A stretch of 13,830 nucleotides of DNA from Anthropogastromicrobium sp963652495 (GCA_963652495.1 CAVJTU010000075.1:1-13830), one strand, 5' to 3'. Counted from the stretch's first letter, positions 7,242 to 13,718 are shown. A program made the numbers and translations. The notes: a model not told the origin generated them from the letters alone.

Positions 7242-8264
7242 TTAGCGTCTTCCAATCTCCGTGTCAGACTCTGTTACGTGACTGTGTGTCTTAATATAAT
7301 CCACAATCTCATCAACAGTTGTAAACGCCAGTCCGACATAGCTGTCTGCACATCCGTAGTAAACGGCGATCTTACCAGAAACGCTGTCATGAATGGTTGC
7401 GCATGGGAAGGTAACGTTCGGAACGAAGCCTCTCTCCTCATACCACTCTTCTGGTGTCAGAAGGAAGTTCTCGCAGCGATACTTTACAATAGACGGATTG
7501 TCGATGTCGAGGATTGCGCCGCCGATGCTGTAAACAAAACCGTTGCAGGTGCCGGAAACACCATGATAGAACAGTAACCATCCCTCGGATGTCTCAATCG
7601 GAGCTGCGCCGCCGCCAATCTTTACGCTCTCCCACCATTCACTGCTGCGTCCCATAACGTGACGATGCTTGCCCCAGTAAACCATATCTGGACTCTCAGA
7701 AAGGAAGATGTCGCCAAATGGCGTATGGCCGCTGTCGCTTGGTCTGGACAGCATCACAAAGTTTCCATTGATCTTTCTTGGAAAGAGGACAGCATTTCGA
7801 TTAAATGGAATGAACGGATTTTCCAGACGAACAAAGGTCTTGAAATCGGTTGTCTTTGCCATTCCGATGGATGCACCGTAGAAATCCTGACACCAGATGA
7901 TGTAATAGGTATCCTCTACCTTTACCAGTCTCGGATCGTATGCATAGATCGGCATAAACGGATTTCCGTCCTCATCGACAAATGGAATCTTCTTGGAATC
8001 AAACTCCCAGTGAATCGCATCCTTGCTTTTTCCCAGATAAATATAAGGAATGCCATTTGTCTGCTCTCCACGAAATACACCGATAAATGCATCCCCATAT
8101 GGCATTACGGCACTGTTGAAAATTCGTGCAACGCCCTCGATTGGATTTCTTCCGATGATTGGATTCTCACGATATCTCCAGATCGGAGTCCCCTTTAACC
8201 CTTCTGGCTTCTCCTGCCATGGTACATTTTTTACTTCAGGACTGATCATTTTTACTTTGCTCAT
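7242..8264 (-). CDS. GH130_2 beta-1,4-mannooligosaccharide phosphorylase
   Basis: The product has 340 aa, typical of GH130 subfamily 2. It removes mannose from the non-reducing end of beta-1,4-manno-oligosaccharides by phosphorolysis, giving mannose-1-phosphate and a shorter chain, and is expected to act in the cytoplasm. Visible family stretches are ENPIIGRNPIEGVARIFNSA (33-52), AYDPRLVKVEDTYYI (108-122; D110 aligns with the proposed proton-donor Asp), FNRNAVLFPRKINGNFVMLSRPSD in the middle, and KIGGGAAPIETSEGWLLFYHG further on. The ATG at 8264 follows GAGG by 5 nt; an in-frame GTG at 8285 would add seven residues and lacks a site. It is preceded by permease 2 across a 214-nt gap with a very large inverted repeat, and followed after 87 nt by the epimerase. 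A role on longer chains is inferred from subfamily and context. Confidence 0.91.
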   Translation of the reverse strand: MSKVKMISPEVKNVPWQEKPEGLKGTPIWRYRENPIIGRNPIEGVARIFNSAVMPYGDAFIGVFRGEQTNGIPYIYLGKSKDAIHWEFDSKKIPFVDEDGNPFMPIYAYDPRLVKVEDTYYIIWCQDFYGASIGMAKTTDFKTFVRLENPFIPFNRNAVLFPRKINGNFVMLSRPSDSGHTPFGDIFLSESPDMVYWGKHRHVMGRSSEWWESVKIGGGAAPIETSEGWLLFYHGVSGTCNGFVYSIGGAILDIDNPSIVKYRCENFLLTPEEWYEERGFVPNVTFPCATIHDSVSGKIAVYYGCADSYVGLAFTTVDEIVDYIKTHSHVTESDTEIGRR

Positions 8265-8322
8265 ATTTTCCTCATTTCTGCGCACAGCTTAGGCTACGCG
8301 CTCACTTATATTGTATCTAGTT

Positions 8323-8458
8323 GCAGCCCCGAGGTGGAGGTGCTTTACGAAACGGGACGTTGTAGCGGGGCTTTCAAAATAGCCTGTGATAATAAATCAT
8401 GTAACAGGCACCCGCGGAATTGGGCCCGTTGACAAAGTCACTCCACCGAGTAGGCTGC
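8323..8458 (-). other. Large nested inverted repeat (about 136 nt) between permease 2 and GH130_2
   Basis: Several successive complementary blocks nest around one centre. GCAGCC (8323-8328) pairs with GGCTGC (8453-8458), GGTGGAG (8333-8339) with CTCCACC (8441-8447), CTTT (8343-8346) with AAAG (8434-8437), AACGGG (8351-8356) with CCCGTT (8425-8430), GCGGG (8365-8369) with CCCGC (8411-8415), and GCCTGT (8382-8387) with ACAGGC (8404-8409). Either strand would fold into one long imperfect hairpin. It lies wholly in a 214-nt gap with no credible ORF. On the minus strand it follows the permease stop and precedes the GH130_2 start, with no T-run. It could be a structured RNA, an mRNA processing or stability element separating transporter from enzyme expression, or a small palindromic mobile element. 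Confidence 0.7.
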
Positions 8459-8478
8459 CCCGCAGCGAACTGCTGTCA

Positions 8479-9324
8479 TTAACCCTTTACAGAGCCTGCT
8501 GCAAGTCCGCCATAAATCTGCTTCTGACACAGAATAAAGATAATCAGTGCCGGCAGCAGCGTGATGATAACGCCCGCGCAGATGTAATTGTACTGATTGC
8601 CCATCGGACCTGTAAATTTGTAAAGCGAAGTGGCAACGGTCACTAATTTCGACTTATCCTGCAAATACAAATTTGCCATGTAGTACTCGTTGTACGTGCC
8701 AACACCCTTTAAGATCATAACCGTTACAATTGCCGGCTTTAACAGCGGCAGCAGAATCTTGAAAAATACACCAAAGTAGGTGCAGCCATCCATGATCGCA
8801 GACTCATCGAGCGAGTTCGGCAAATTCTCAAAGAACTGAATAAAGATGGTTACGGAAATAATATCCGTTCCGCAAAGAAGAATGATATAACCCGGAATGG
8901 AATTGATCAGGTGCATGTTGTACATGATCTTGTAAACAGTAACCTGCATTGCGATACCAGGAAGAAGACTGGCAAATAAGAACAGGTTGCGGATCAGACC
9001 TCTGCCCGGGAAACGGAAACGGTTCAATATGTACGCGAGCATTGCGCCGAACATGATGGAGAAGAACAGTACAACGACCAGAATGATCACACTGTTTAAA
9101 AATGCAACACCCATGTTGGCCTTCTTGAATGCCTCAATAAAGTTGTCAATGTAAAATGAACTTGGAAGCTTCATAACGTTCGTTGAAGCGTATTCCTCAG
9201 GTGTTTTAAAAGCAGTAATGGCGCAGCTGACAACCGGCAGCACGGCAATAAAGCCTGCCAGAATCAGAGAAAAATATTTGATAAAGCCCCATACATACTT
9301 TCCTATACGATTTTTCGCTGTCAT
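8479..9324 (-). CDS. ABC sugar transporter permease 2 (MalG/LacG-type, manno-oligosaccharide importer)
   Basis: The product has 281 aa with six predicted membrane segments, beginning about residue 12, with further segments at about 74-100, 110-130, 143-165, 195-215 and 250-270. The cytoplasmic EAA loop is DESAIMDGCTYFGVFFKILLP (173-193 region), with Asp-Gly at 179-180, which docks the ATPase. With permease 1 it forms the membrane channel for oligosaccharides delivered by the binding protein. The ATG at 9324 follows GGAGG by 7 nt (9332-9336), and the 12-nt gap puts that ribosome site against the permease 1 stop, so the two are probably translated at matched rates. No ATPase gene is present in the window; importers of this class commonly use a shared MsmK/UgpC-type ATPase encoded elsewhere. 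Substrate is inferred from the operon. Confidence 0.94.
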   Translation of the reverse strand: MTAKNRIGKYVWGFIKYFSLILAGFIAVLPVVSCAITAFKTPEEYASTNVMKLPSSFYIDNFIEAFKKANMGVAFLNSVIILVVVLFFSIMFGAMLAYILNRFRFPGRGLIRNLFLFASLLPGIAMQVTVYKIMYNMHLINSIPGYIILLCGTDIISVTIFIQFFENLPNSLDESAIMDGCTYFGVFFKILLPLLKPAIVTVMILKGVGTYNEYYMANLYLQDKSKLVTVATSLYKFTGPMGNQYNYICAGVIITLLPALIIFILCQKQIYGGLAAGSVKG

Positions 9325-9336
9325 GTCTATGCCTCC

Positions 9337-10326
9337 TTACTTGATGCCTTGCTTTTTCAGCTGTCTGGCAATCTTTCTGTTTCTGCGTTCTTCTCGCCAA
9401 TCATCATCAATCAGCTTCATGATAATCTGCTGGATAATCGTTGCGATAAAGATCAGACCCATCAATACAACTGCCATGGCTGCCGCCAGACCGATCTTAC
9501 CTTTCTCATGAGCCAAACTGTTCATCATAACGAAATAGGTTGCTGTTCCGAAGGTACCGCCTGTAATGACGTATGGCGGCTCGAATGCACTCAGAGAACC
9601 GGAAATGGAAAGAATCATGTTCAATACGATAACGGACTTGATGCTCGGAAGCATGATGTAGCGAAACTTCGGCCATGCATTCGCACCGTCGATGGATGCC
9701 GCCTCATACAGGCACGGATCAACGGACATCATTGCACCAAGGAAAAGCACCATGTTCTGTCCCATGTAACGCCATACGGACGTCGCCGCAAGAGAAGCGT
9801 TGTTGATTCTGGTATCCTTCAGCCAGTACGGAAGGCTGTCCGGATTTAAGCCAATCCACGATAAAACAGTATCCAGTACGAAGCCTCTTGTGTAGAAGAA
9901 CTTGAAAATAAATCCGATTGCGATACCGCTGATCAGATATGGGAAGAAGATCAGCCCCTTAAATAAAGAGCTTCCTCTTACTTTAAAGCACAGAATCGTA
10001 GCAAAATACAATGCCAAAGCCAGCTGAACGAATGATGCCACGATATAATAGCCTGCCAGCTTTAATGAGTTGAAACAATCGTCTCTGGTAAACACATCAA
10101 CGTAGTTCTTAAATCCAATATAGGTATTGTTCTTGCTGTCATAAGACTTCATCTTATACAGACTGAATTGAAACATTTTTGCAAATGGAACGTATGAAAA
10201 AACGAGCAGCAGCAGAACCGGCACAAACATAAATGTGATAATTACGATCCATTGCTGTACCTTTCTGCTTCTAAACCACTGTCCAAATGTCTTTTTTGAT
10301 CTTGTACTTGCAGACAAAGCAGCCAT
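9337..10326 (-). CDS. ABC sugar transporter permease 1 (MalF/LplB-type, manno-oligosaccharide importer)
   Basis: The product has 329 aa with six predicted membrane segments: about 26-48, 88-113, 122-146, 182-203, 231-247 and 277-304. The EAA motif is in EAASIDGANAWPKFRYIMLP (208-227). It is the upstream partner of permease 2, and the highly basic C-terminal tail (about 309-329) faces the cytoplasm. The ATG at 10326 is chosen because GGAGG (10335-10339) lies 8 nt upstream; the in-frame start at 10359 would put this ribosome site inside the gene. It is separated from the binding-protein gene by 195 nt carrying a stem-loop, an arrangement often linked to higher levels of binding protein than of permeases. 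The transported sugar is inferred from the neighbouring mannan enzymes. Confidence 0.94.
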   Translation of the reverse strand: MAALSASTRSKKTFGQWFRSRKVQQWIVIITFMFVPVLLLLVFSYVPFAKMFQFSLYKMKSYDSKNNTYIGFKNYVDVFTRDDCFNSLKLAGYYIVASFVQLALALYFATILCFKVRGSSLFKGLIFFPYLISGIAIGFIFKFFYTRGFVLDTVLSWIGLNPDSLPYWLKDTRINNASLAATSVWRYMGQNMVLFLGAMMSVDPCLYEAASIDGANAWPKFRYIMLPSIKSVIVLNMILSISGSLSAFEPPYVITGGTFGTATYFVMMNSLAHEKGKIGLAAAMAVVLMGLIFIATIIQQIIMKLIDDDWREERRNRKIARQLKKQGIK

Positions 10327-10383
10327 CACATATTCCTCCTTTTCTTCGGATGTTCTCACAAATTCTCTTTCTTATTATCATAC

Positions 10384-10413
10384 GCGGCACACCCGAATAC
10401 TCAGATGTGCCGC
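10384..10413 (-). other. Stem-loop between the binding-protein and permease 1 genes
   Basis: GCGGCACA (10384-10391) and TGTGCCGC (10406-10413) form a perfect 8-bp stem with a 14-nt loop. It lies 57 nt before the permease start and 108 nt after the binding-protein stop. A weaker CCC/GGG hairpin lies nearer the binding-protein stop (about 10454-10473 on the plus strand). Neither has a strong T-run on the minus strand. A 3' stabiliser or partial attenuator that favours the binding protein is inferred. Confidence 0.55.
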
Positions 10414-10521
10414 TTTTCAAAGTTTACACCTTACTTTTTTAACAAAATCGCGTAAGCCCCGTTGGGAACTCGCTTATTGATAAGTCGCAAGGCAGCTATC
10501 CCGTGCAGAGCTTCGTATGAC

Positions 10522-11910
10522 TTACTCAGCAGTGGTGCTTACACCGGATCCATATACATACGGCTCTGGAGTAATGCCATACTCTTCCTGAGCAGCTGTC
10601 CATGCATCGTTCCACTCAGCTGCGATCTCTTCCATCGTCATGTCACCGGTCAGTGCATGCTCAAGAATATCCTGTACATGAGTATTATCATTATTCAAAG
10701 CAACCTCAGACTCGGTATTGATCTCACCAAACAGATCCTCCTCGCCTTCCGGTGCCGGGTTGTCTACAACTAATTCTACACCATCGAATGCGGATAATAC
10801 TTCCGGATACTCATCGCCTACGCAGATCGGAATGCCGCCCTGGTCATAGGAGAATCCGGACTCTTCGGTCAGCCACTTTACATAGATGAGAGATGCCAGC
10901 TGGTTCTCATAATCGGAATGAACATTGATGCCATAGCAATAATCAGGACCTGCTGAGGCATACTGCTGTCCGTCAACCGTGATCGGGAACGGCATATATC
11001 CGATATCATCTGCGTTATCGCCTGCCTCCTGCATCTGAACAACTGCCCAGGAACCCAGAACCATGCAGCCGATTTCGCCGTTGTTGATCATGCCCTTGCA
11101 GCCTTCCCAGTCGGTAGTCGTCGGGTCATCCTCGATCAGTCCCTGTGAAACTGCCTGATACAGAATGTTATAAACTGCAAATGGGCCCGTCTCCTCTCCA
11201 TTATCTGCAAATGGATTCTCACCGTGAGTAATACCATAATTCATGAAGTCCGGATCCCCTGTTGCACATCCGCCGATGTAAGCATCCCATGCGCCCATCG
11301 TCCAGCCTGCCGCGAAGTTGGTATACAGCGGAATGGCATCTGTATTGTCCTTAATCTTCTGAAGAGCCTCAAGAAACTCGGTCGGTGTCTTTGGTATTTC
11401 GGTGACACCTGCCTCCTCGAATACCTTCTTATTATATACGATACCCTGTGCATTTCCCGTAGAAGGAATTCCGTAAACCTGTTCGTCATAAGAGAAGTTA
11501 TTTAACAAAACATACTGCGTGTCCAATGTTTCCTTCTCGCCGTAGCTGATAAACTTATCTGCTAACTCATTCTTCTGAAGATTGGTCGGGATACCACAAA
11601 CATCGCCCCAGTCATCTGTGGTCAGACGAATCTGCACGTCCTGAGCATAATCGGTAACTGCCTCGTACTCAATCTTGATATTTGGATACAGCTTGTTGAA
11701 CTCTGCGATGTAGTCCTGAAACGTGGTGTCAACGATGTCCGTTCTGTGTGTTAAAAATTTAATCGTTGCCTCCAGATCGGTATAATCCTCGCCAAGCGTG
11801 ATGGAATCAATTGTCGGCAATTCATTTGCCTCGTCTGCAAATGCTGCGGTTCCCATAGATGCGGTCATAGCACCTGCCATAACCAATGCGGTGAGCTTTC
11901 TTACTTTCAT
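10522..11910 (-). CDS. Extracellular solute-binding protein, family 1 (manno-oligosaccharide binding)
   Basis: The product has 462 aa. Residues 1-25 are a signal peptide: basic KVRK, a hydrophobic core, and a probable cleavage after AAFA (22-25). The mature part is a type-1 sugar-binding fold: ATIKFLTHRTD (49-59), FNKLYPNIKIEYE, and the IPSTGNAQGIVYNKKVFEEAG and LGSWAVVQMQEAG stretches that are typical of the family. It should capture mannan oligosaccharides outside the cell and pass them to the two permeases. No Cys is present in the signal region, so there is no lipobox; this is unusual for a Gram-positive ABC binding protein, which is normally a lipoprotein. The ATG at 11910 has GGAGG (11918-11922) 7 nt upstream; an in-frame ATG at 11931 lies before that site and is rejected. 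It is the first gene of the operon, with a divergent AraC-type regulator upstream. Ligand is inferred from context. Confidence 0.92.
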   Translation of the reverse strand: MKVRKLTALVMAGAMTASMGTAAFADEANELPTIDSITLGEDYTDLEATIKFLTHRTDIVDTTFQDYIAEFNKLYPNIKIEYEAVTDYAQDVQIRLTTDDWGDVCGIPTNLQKNELADKFISYGEKETLDTQYVLLNNFSYDEQVYGIPSTGNAQGIVYNKKVFEEAGVTEIPKTPTEFLEALQKIKDNTDAIPLYTNFAAGWTMGAWDAYIGGCATGDPDFMNYGITHGENPFADNGEETGPFAVYNILYQAVSQGLIEDDPTTTDWEGCKGMINNGEIGCMVLGSWAVVQMQEAGDNADDIGYMPFPITVDGQQYASAGPDYCYGINVHSDYENQLASLIYVKWLTEESGFSYDQGGIPICVGDEYPEVLSAFDGVELVVDNPAPEGEEDLFGEINTESEVALNNDNTHVQDILEHALTGDMTMEEIAAEWNDAWTAAQEEYGITPEPYVYGSGVSTTAE

Positions 11911-11935
11911 GTTTCTACCTCCACTTTCCATTTTT

Positions 11936-11956
11936 ATTAAGTTAATTTAACTTAAT
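11936..11956. promoter_or_regulatory. 21-bp perfect palindrome in the operon leader (candidate operator)
   Basis: Two 10-nt arms (ATTAAGTTAA and its complement) flank a single central base. It lies between the operon's -10 and the ribosome binding site of the binding-protein gene, where a bound repressor would block transcription. It could alternatively act as an AU-rich hairpin in the mRNA. It does not have the central CG of LacI-type operators. Confidence 0.5.
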
Positions 11957-11968
11957 TTTTATGGTTTT

Positions 11969-11977
11969 ATAATAGCA
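11969..11977 (-). promoter_or_regulatory. Extended -10 promoter of the mannan operon
   Basis: On the minus strand TGC-TATTAT is an extended -10 (five of six to TATAAT). The predicted start is near 11962, giving a leader of about 52 nt. The hexamer at the expected -35 position is ATGCAT, which does not match TTGACA. This suggests dependence on an activator. Confidence 0.5.
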
Positions 11978-12002
11978 CGGTTTTTCGCATTATGCATCAT
12001 TT

Positions 12003-12029
12003 AATCTTGTTTTTTATGTAAGAATCTTG
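12003..12029 (-). promoter_or_regulatory. Candidate AraC-type activator site: CAAGATT direct repeats
   Basis: On the minus strand CAAGATT occurs at 12023-12029 and again at 12003-12009, exactly 20 bp apart, so on the same face of the helix. Relative to the predicted start they centre near -64 and -44, next to the poor -35. AraC-family activators commonly bind such tandem half-sites. The link to the neighbouring regulator is an inference. Confidence 0.4.
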
Positions 12030-12231
12030 CATATTTTTTTTAAATAGCATAAGAAATAAAATTAGTTTTCTTTTTTGATTATCACTTTTCACAATTAGAA
12101 TTTTGTTTCTATTTACAAGCGCAATTTTTCTTATTGTTTGTCGAATCCATTTGATTTTTGTATATTTATTTATTTTAATTTATTTAAGTTATTTTATTTA
12201 AGCTTTATTTTGTATTTTTATGTTAAAGTAC

Positions 12232-12260
12232 TTGCATTTTAAATAAATAACGCTTATACT
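12232..12260 (+). promoter_or_regulatory. Promoter of the AraC-type regulator gene
   Basis: TTGCAT (12232-12237) and TATACT (12255-12260) are spaced 17 bp apart. Transcription would begin near 12267, giving a leader of about 22 nt that includes the ribosome site GGAAAGG (12272-12278). Confidence 0.5.
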
Positions 12261-12288
12261 TAAAAAAAAGCGGAAAGGATATTTTGAT

Positions 12289-13299
12289 ATGAGCGATGCC
12301 TATTTTCTATCGAATCTGTTATCCGGCATGTCATCTGCTTCTAAATCGTCGATTACGGCAATGCGCCGTCTGATTGAGCAGTCAAATCCATTCACTTCGC
12401 CTAAATTTGATCCAATGCCTCCAATCTCACTTTTGGCAGGTCTTGCATTGTCGGACAACCGCCTTTTTGATGCTGCTTTTGAAGCAATGGAAGGATATGG
12501 ACTTATTTTTGTGACAGAGGGACATGGATTTTTGGAGTTTGAAGCGAATGAAGAGAAAAATGCAACTGAAAATTCGGATAAAACTACAGGCAAGCCTGTA
12601 AATGGATGTATAGAAAAGAAAAACAATCGTCAGACAATGGCTTTAAAGAATCGCTCTCTTTTCTTTTTCTCACTCTCCAACCGTTTTCGCCTCTGCATGG
12701 AAAATGGGTCTTGGAAAATGAACCTGCTTTTTCTTTCAGGTGATTCCGTTTCCTATTATTATAAGTTATTTTCAGGCTTTGCAAAAGAAGCATTTGTACT
12801 TCCCGGCTCGTCCATGTTTCCGATAGAACTCGCACATCTAAATGAATCTTTAACAGACCGCCGACAGGATCCGCTGTGGAACTGCGAACATCTGACAAAC
12901 CTTCTTTGCCTTACCGTAAAAGAGGCCCGCTGCCATGCGCAGTCGAGCCTTCCGTATGTTGTTCCTTCTTATTTAATTTCAATCCGTGATTCATTTCATA
13001 AAGATTTCTCACGCCCATTTTCATTGACAATGTTGGAGACACGCTATGCGATCAGTCGTTTTCGCATTGCGCATGAGTTTACGGCCGCATTTGGGCAGTC
13101 GCCGATTGCATATTTAAATGGGCTTCGCCTGAAAAAAGCGTGTGAGCTGTTAATGTGCGGCGATGATCGCATCGGGGAGATCAGCACTGCGGTTGGATTT
13201 GAAAGTACGAATCACTTTATCAATCTGTTTCGCAGGGAGTATGGGATGACGCCGGGAGAATATCGGAAGCGGTACCAAAATGCGAATGCGGTTCGGTAG
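12289..13299 (+). CDS. AraC/XylS-family transcriptional regulator
   Basis: The product has 336 aa. The C-terminal part (about 228-330) is the two-helix-turn-helix DNA-binding domain: first HTH around FSLTMLETRYAISRFRIAHE, second around IGEISTAVGFESTNHFINLF (296-315), followed by the family's RREYGMTPGEYRKRY. The N-terminal part has a cupin-like start (YGLIFVTEGHGFLEFEA, 70-86), suggesting a sugar-sensing domain. That domain is interrupted by a hydrophilic stretch rich in Asn, Lys, Glu and Thr (about 87-115), apparently an insertion; it contains the DNA palindrome TACAGGC-AA-GCCTGTA (12585-12600). The gene diverges from the mannan operon, the usual arrangement for a local activator, so it probably induces the operon when manno-oligosaccharides are present. 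The ATG at 12289 has GGAAAGG 10 nt upstream. Family assignment is certain; its target and ligand are inferred. Confidence 0.93.
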   Translation: MSDAYFLSNLLSGMSSASKSSITAMRRLIEQSNPFTSPKFDPMPPISLLAGLALSDNRLFDAAFEAMEGYGLIFVTEGHGFLEFEANEEKNATENSDKTTGKPVNGCIEKKNNRQTMALKNRSLFFFSLSNRFRLCMENGSWKMNLLFLSGDSVSYYYKLFSGFAKEAFVLPGSSMFPIELAHLNESLTDRRQDPLWNCEHLTNLLCLTVKEARCHAQSSLPYVVPSYLISIRDSFHKDFSRPFSLTMLETRYAISRFRIAHEFTAAFGQSPIAYLNGLRLKKACELLMCGDDRIGEISTAVGFESTNHFINLFRREYGMTPGEYRKRYQNANAVR

Positions 13300-13324
13300 G
13301 TTACACTATCATTGATGAGCCCGT

Positions 13325-13432
13325 TTATGCTGCCAATAAGTACAGACAACTCCATGCTGTCTCTTTATGATTCATATACAGCATGAGCCAGCTCTTTCCG
13401 ATTTTACTCTGTCCGCAAAAGATATTAATAAA
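13325..13432 (-). pseudogene. Short remnant with a Walker A-like peptide
   Basis: Between in-frame stop codons the minus strand encodes 35 residues including FCGQSKIGKSWLMLYM. GQSKIGKS fits the P-loop pattern GxxxxGK[ST] and resembles the start of AAA/RecA-like ATPases of mobile elements. There is no start codon or ribosome site and it overlaps the end of the next small gene. It is best read as a fragment of a lost ATPase gene, but such a short match could be chance. Confidence 0.28.
13353..13385 (+). other. Hairpin downstream of the AraC-type gene
   Basis: CATGCTGT (13353-13360) pairs with ACAGCATG (13378-13385), and a smaller TATGA/TCATA pairing lies in the loop. It lies 54 nt after the regulator's stop codon. 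No T-run follows, so termination here is only a possibility. Confidence 0.4.
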
Positions 13433-13718
13433 TCACTGTTACTGTAATATCTTTCTCAATTTCTAAAAAAGATTTTCCGTCAAAGCACTTATCAGAAAGA
13501 ACTGCATCGATGACAGGTCGTGGTATATCTCCCCAATCACCAATTTCGTGTTTACATATACATTTTGCTGAATCAGGCGTACAATCCCATATCACAAGAT
13601 ATGATTTATCATCATCGACTTCTGGTTGTAGCACATATGTTGTACCTTTATATTCAAATTCTGCCTCATGGCAATGAGAGATTAATTCTTGCAATTCATC
13701 CATTTTAATTCCATTCAT
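13425..13718 (-). CDS. Small acidic protein, possible immunity protein of a polymorphic toxin
   Basis: The product has 97 aa with no signal peptide or membrane segment. Visible features are an N-terminal helix-like start (MDELQELISHCHEAEFEYKG), a TYVLQPE strand, LVIWDCTPD, and an acidic C-terminal half ending in a beta-rich DITVTVIY. The opening DELQELI...EFEYKG style resembles small Lachnospiraceae proteins found beside secreted polymorphic toxins; that is recognition from memory, not a search. The ATG at 13718 is favoured over the GTG at 13721: GGGGG lies 7 nt upstream and the ATG overlaps the upstream gene's TGA by one base (TGATG). Such overlap is typical of coupled toxin-immunity pairs. 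The upstream gene is only a tail here, so this may be an orphan immunity gene. Three cysteines are present. It is transcribed leftward, convergent with the AraC-type gene. Confidence 0.6.
   Translation of the reverse strand: MNGIKMDELQELISHCHEAEFEYKGTTYVLQPEVDDDKSYLVIWDCTPDSAKCICKHEIGDWGDIPRPVIDAVLSDKCFDGKSFLEIEKDITVTVIY

Larger units (their letters stand above)
11911..12288. promoter_or_regulatory. AT-rich divergent control region between the mannan operon and the AraC-type gene
   Basis: This 378-nt region has no credible coding sequence. It holds the leftward operon promoter, a 21-bp palindrome in its leader, two CAAGATT direct repeats 20 bp apart (minus strand), and the rightward regulator promoter. 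It also has a 10-bp direct repeat TTTATTTAAG (12179-12188 and 12193-12202, period 14) just upstream of the regulator's -35. The rest is A/T tracts with no clear CcpA cre site. Confidence 0.7.

Noticed and set aside
8310..8315. Minus-strand TACAAT as a -10 box for GH130_2
   Set aside because: No -35 or extended -10 accompanies it. The hexamer at 17-bp spacing is part of the large inverted repeat.
8429..8434. Perfect plus-strand TTGACA
   Set aside because: It is part of the inverted-repeat arm. No -10 follows at 16-18 bp and there is no rightward gene.
12111..12130. Possible CcpA cre site (ACAAGCGCAATT)
   Set aside because: Only one half resembles the consensus; the second half lacks the required CA.
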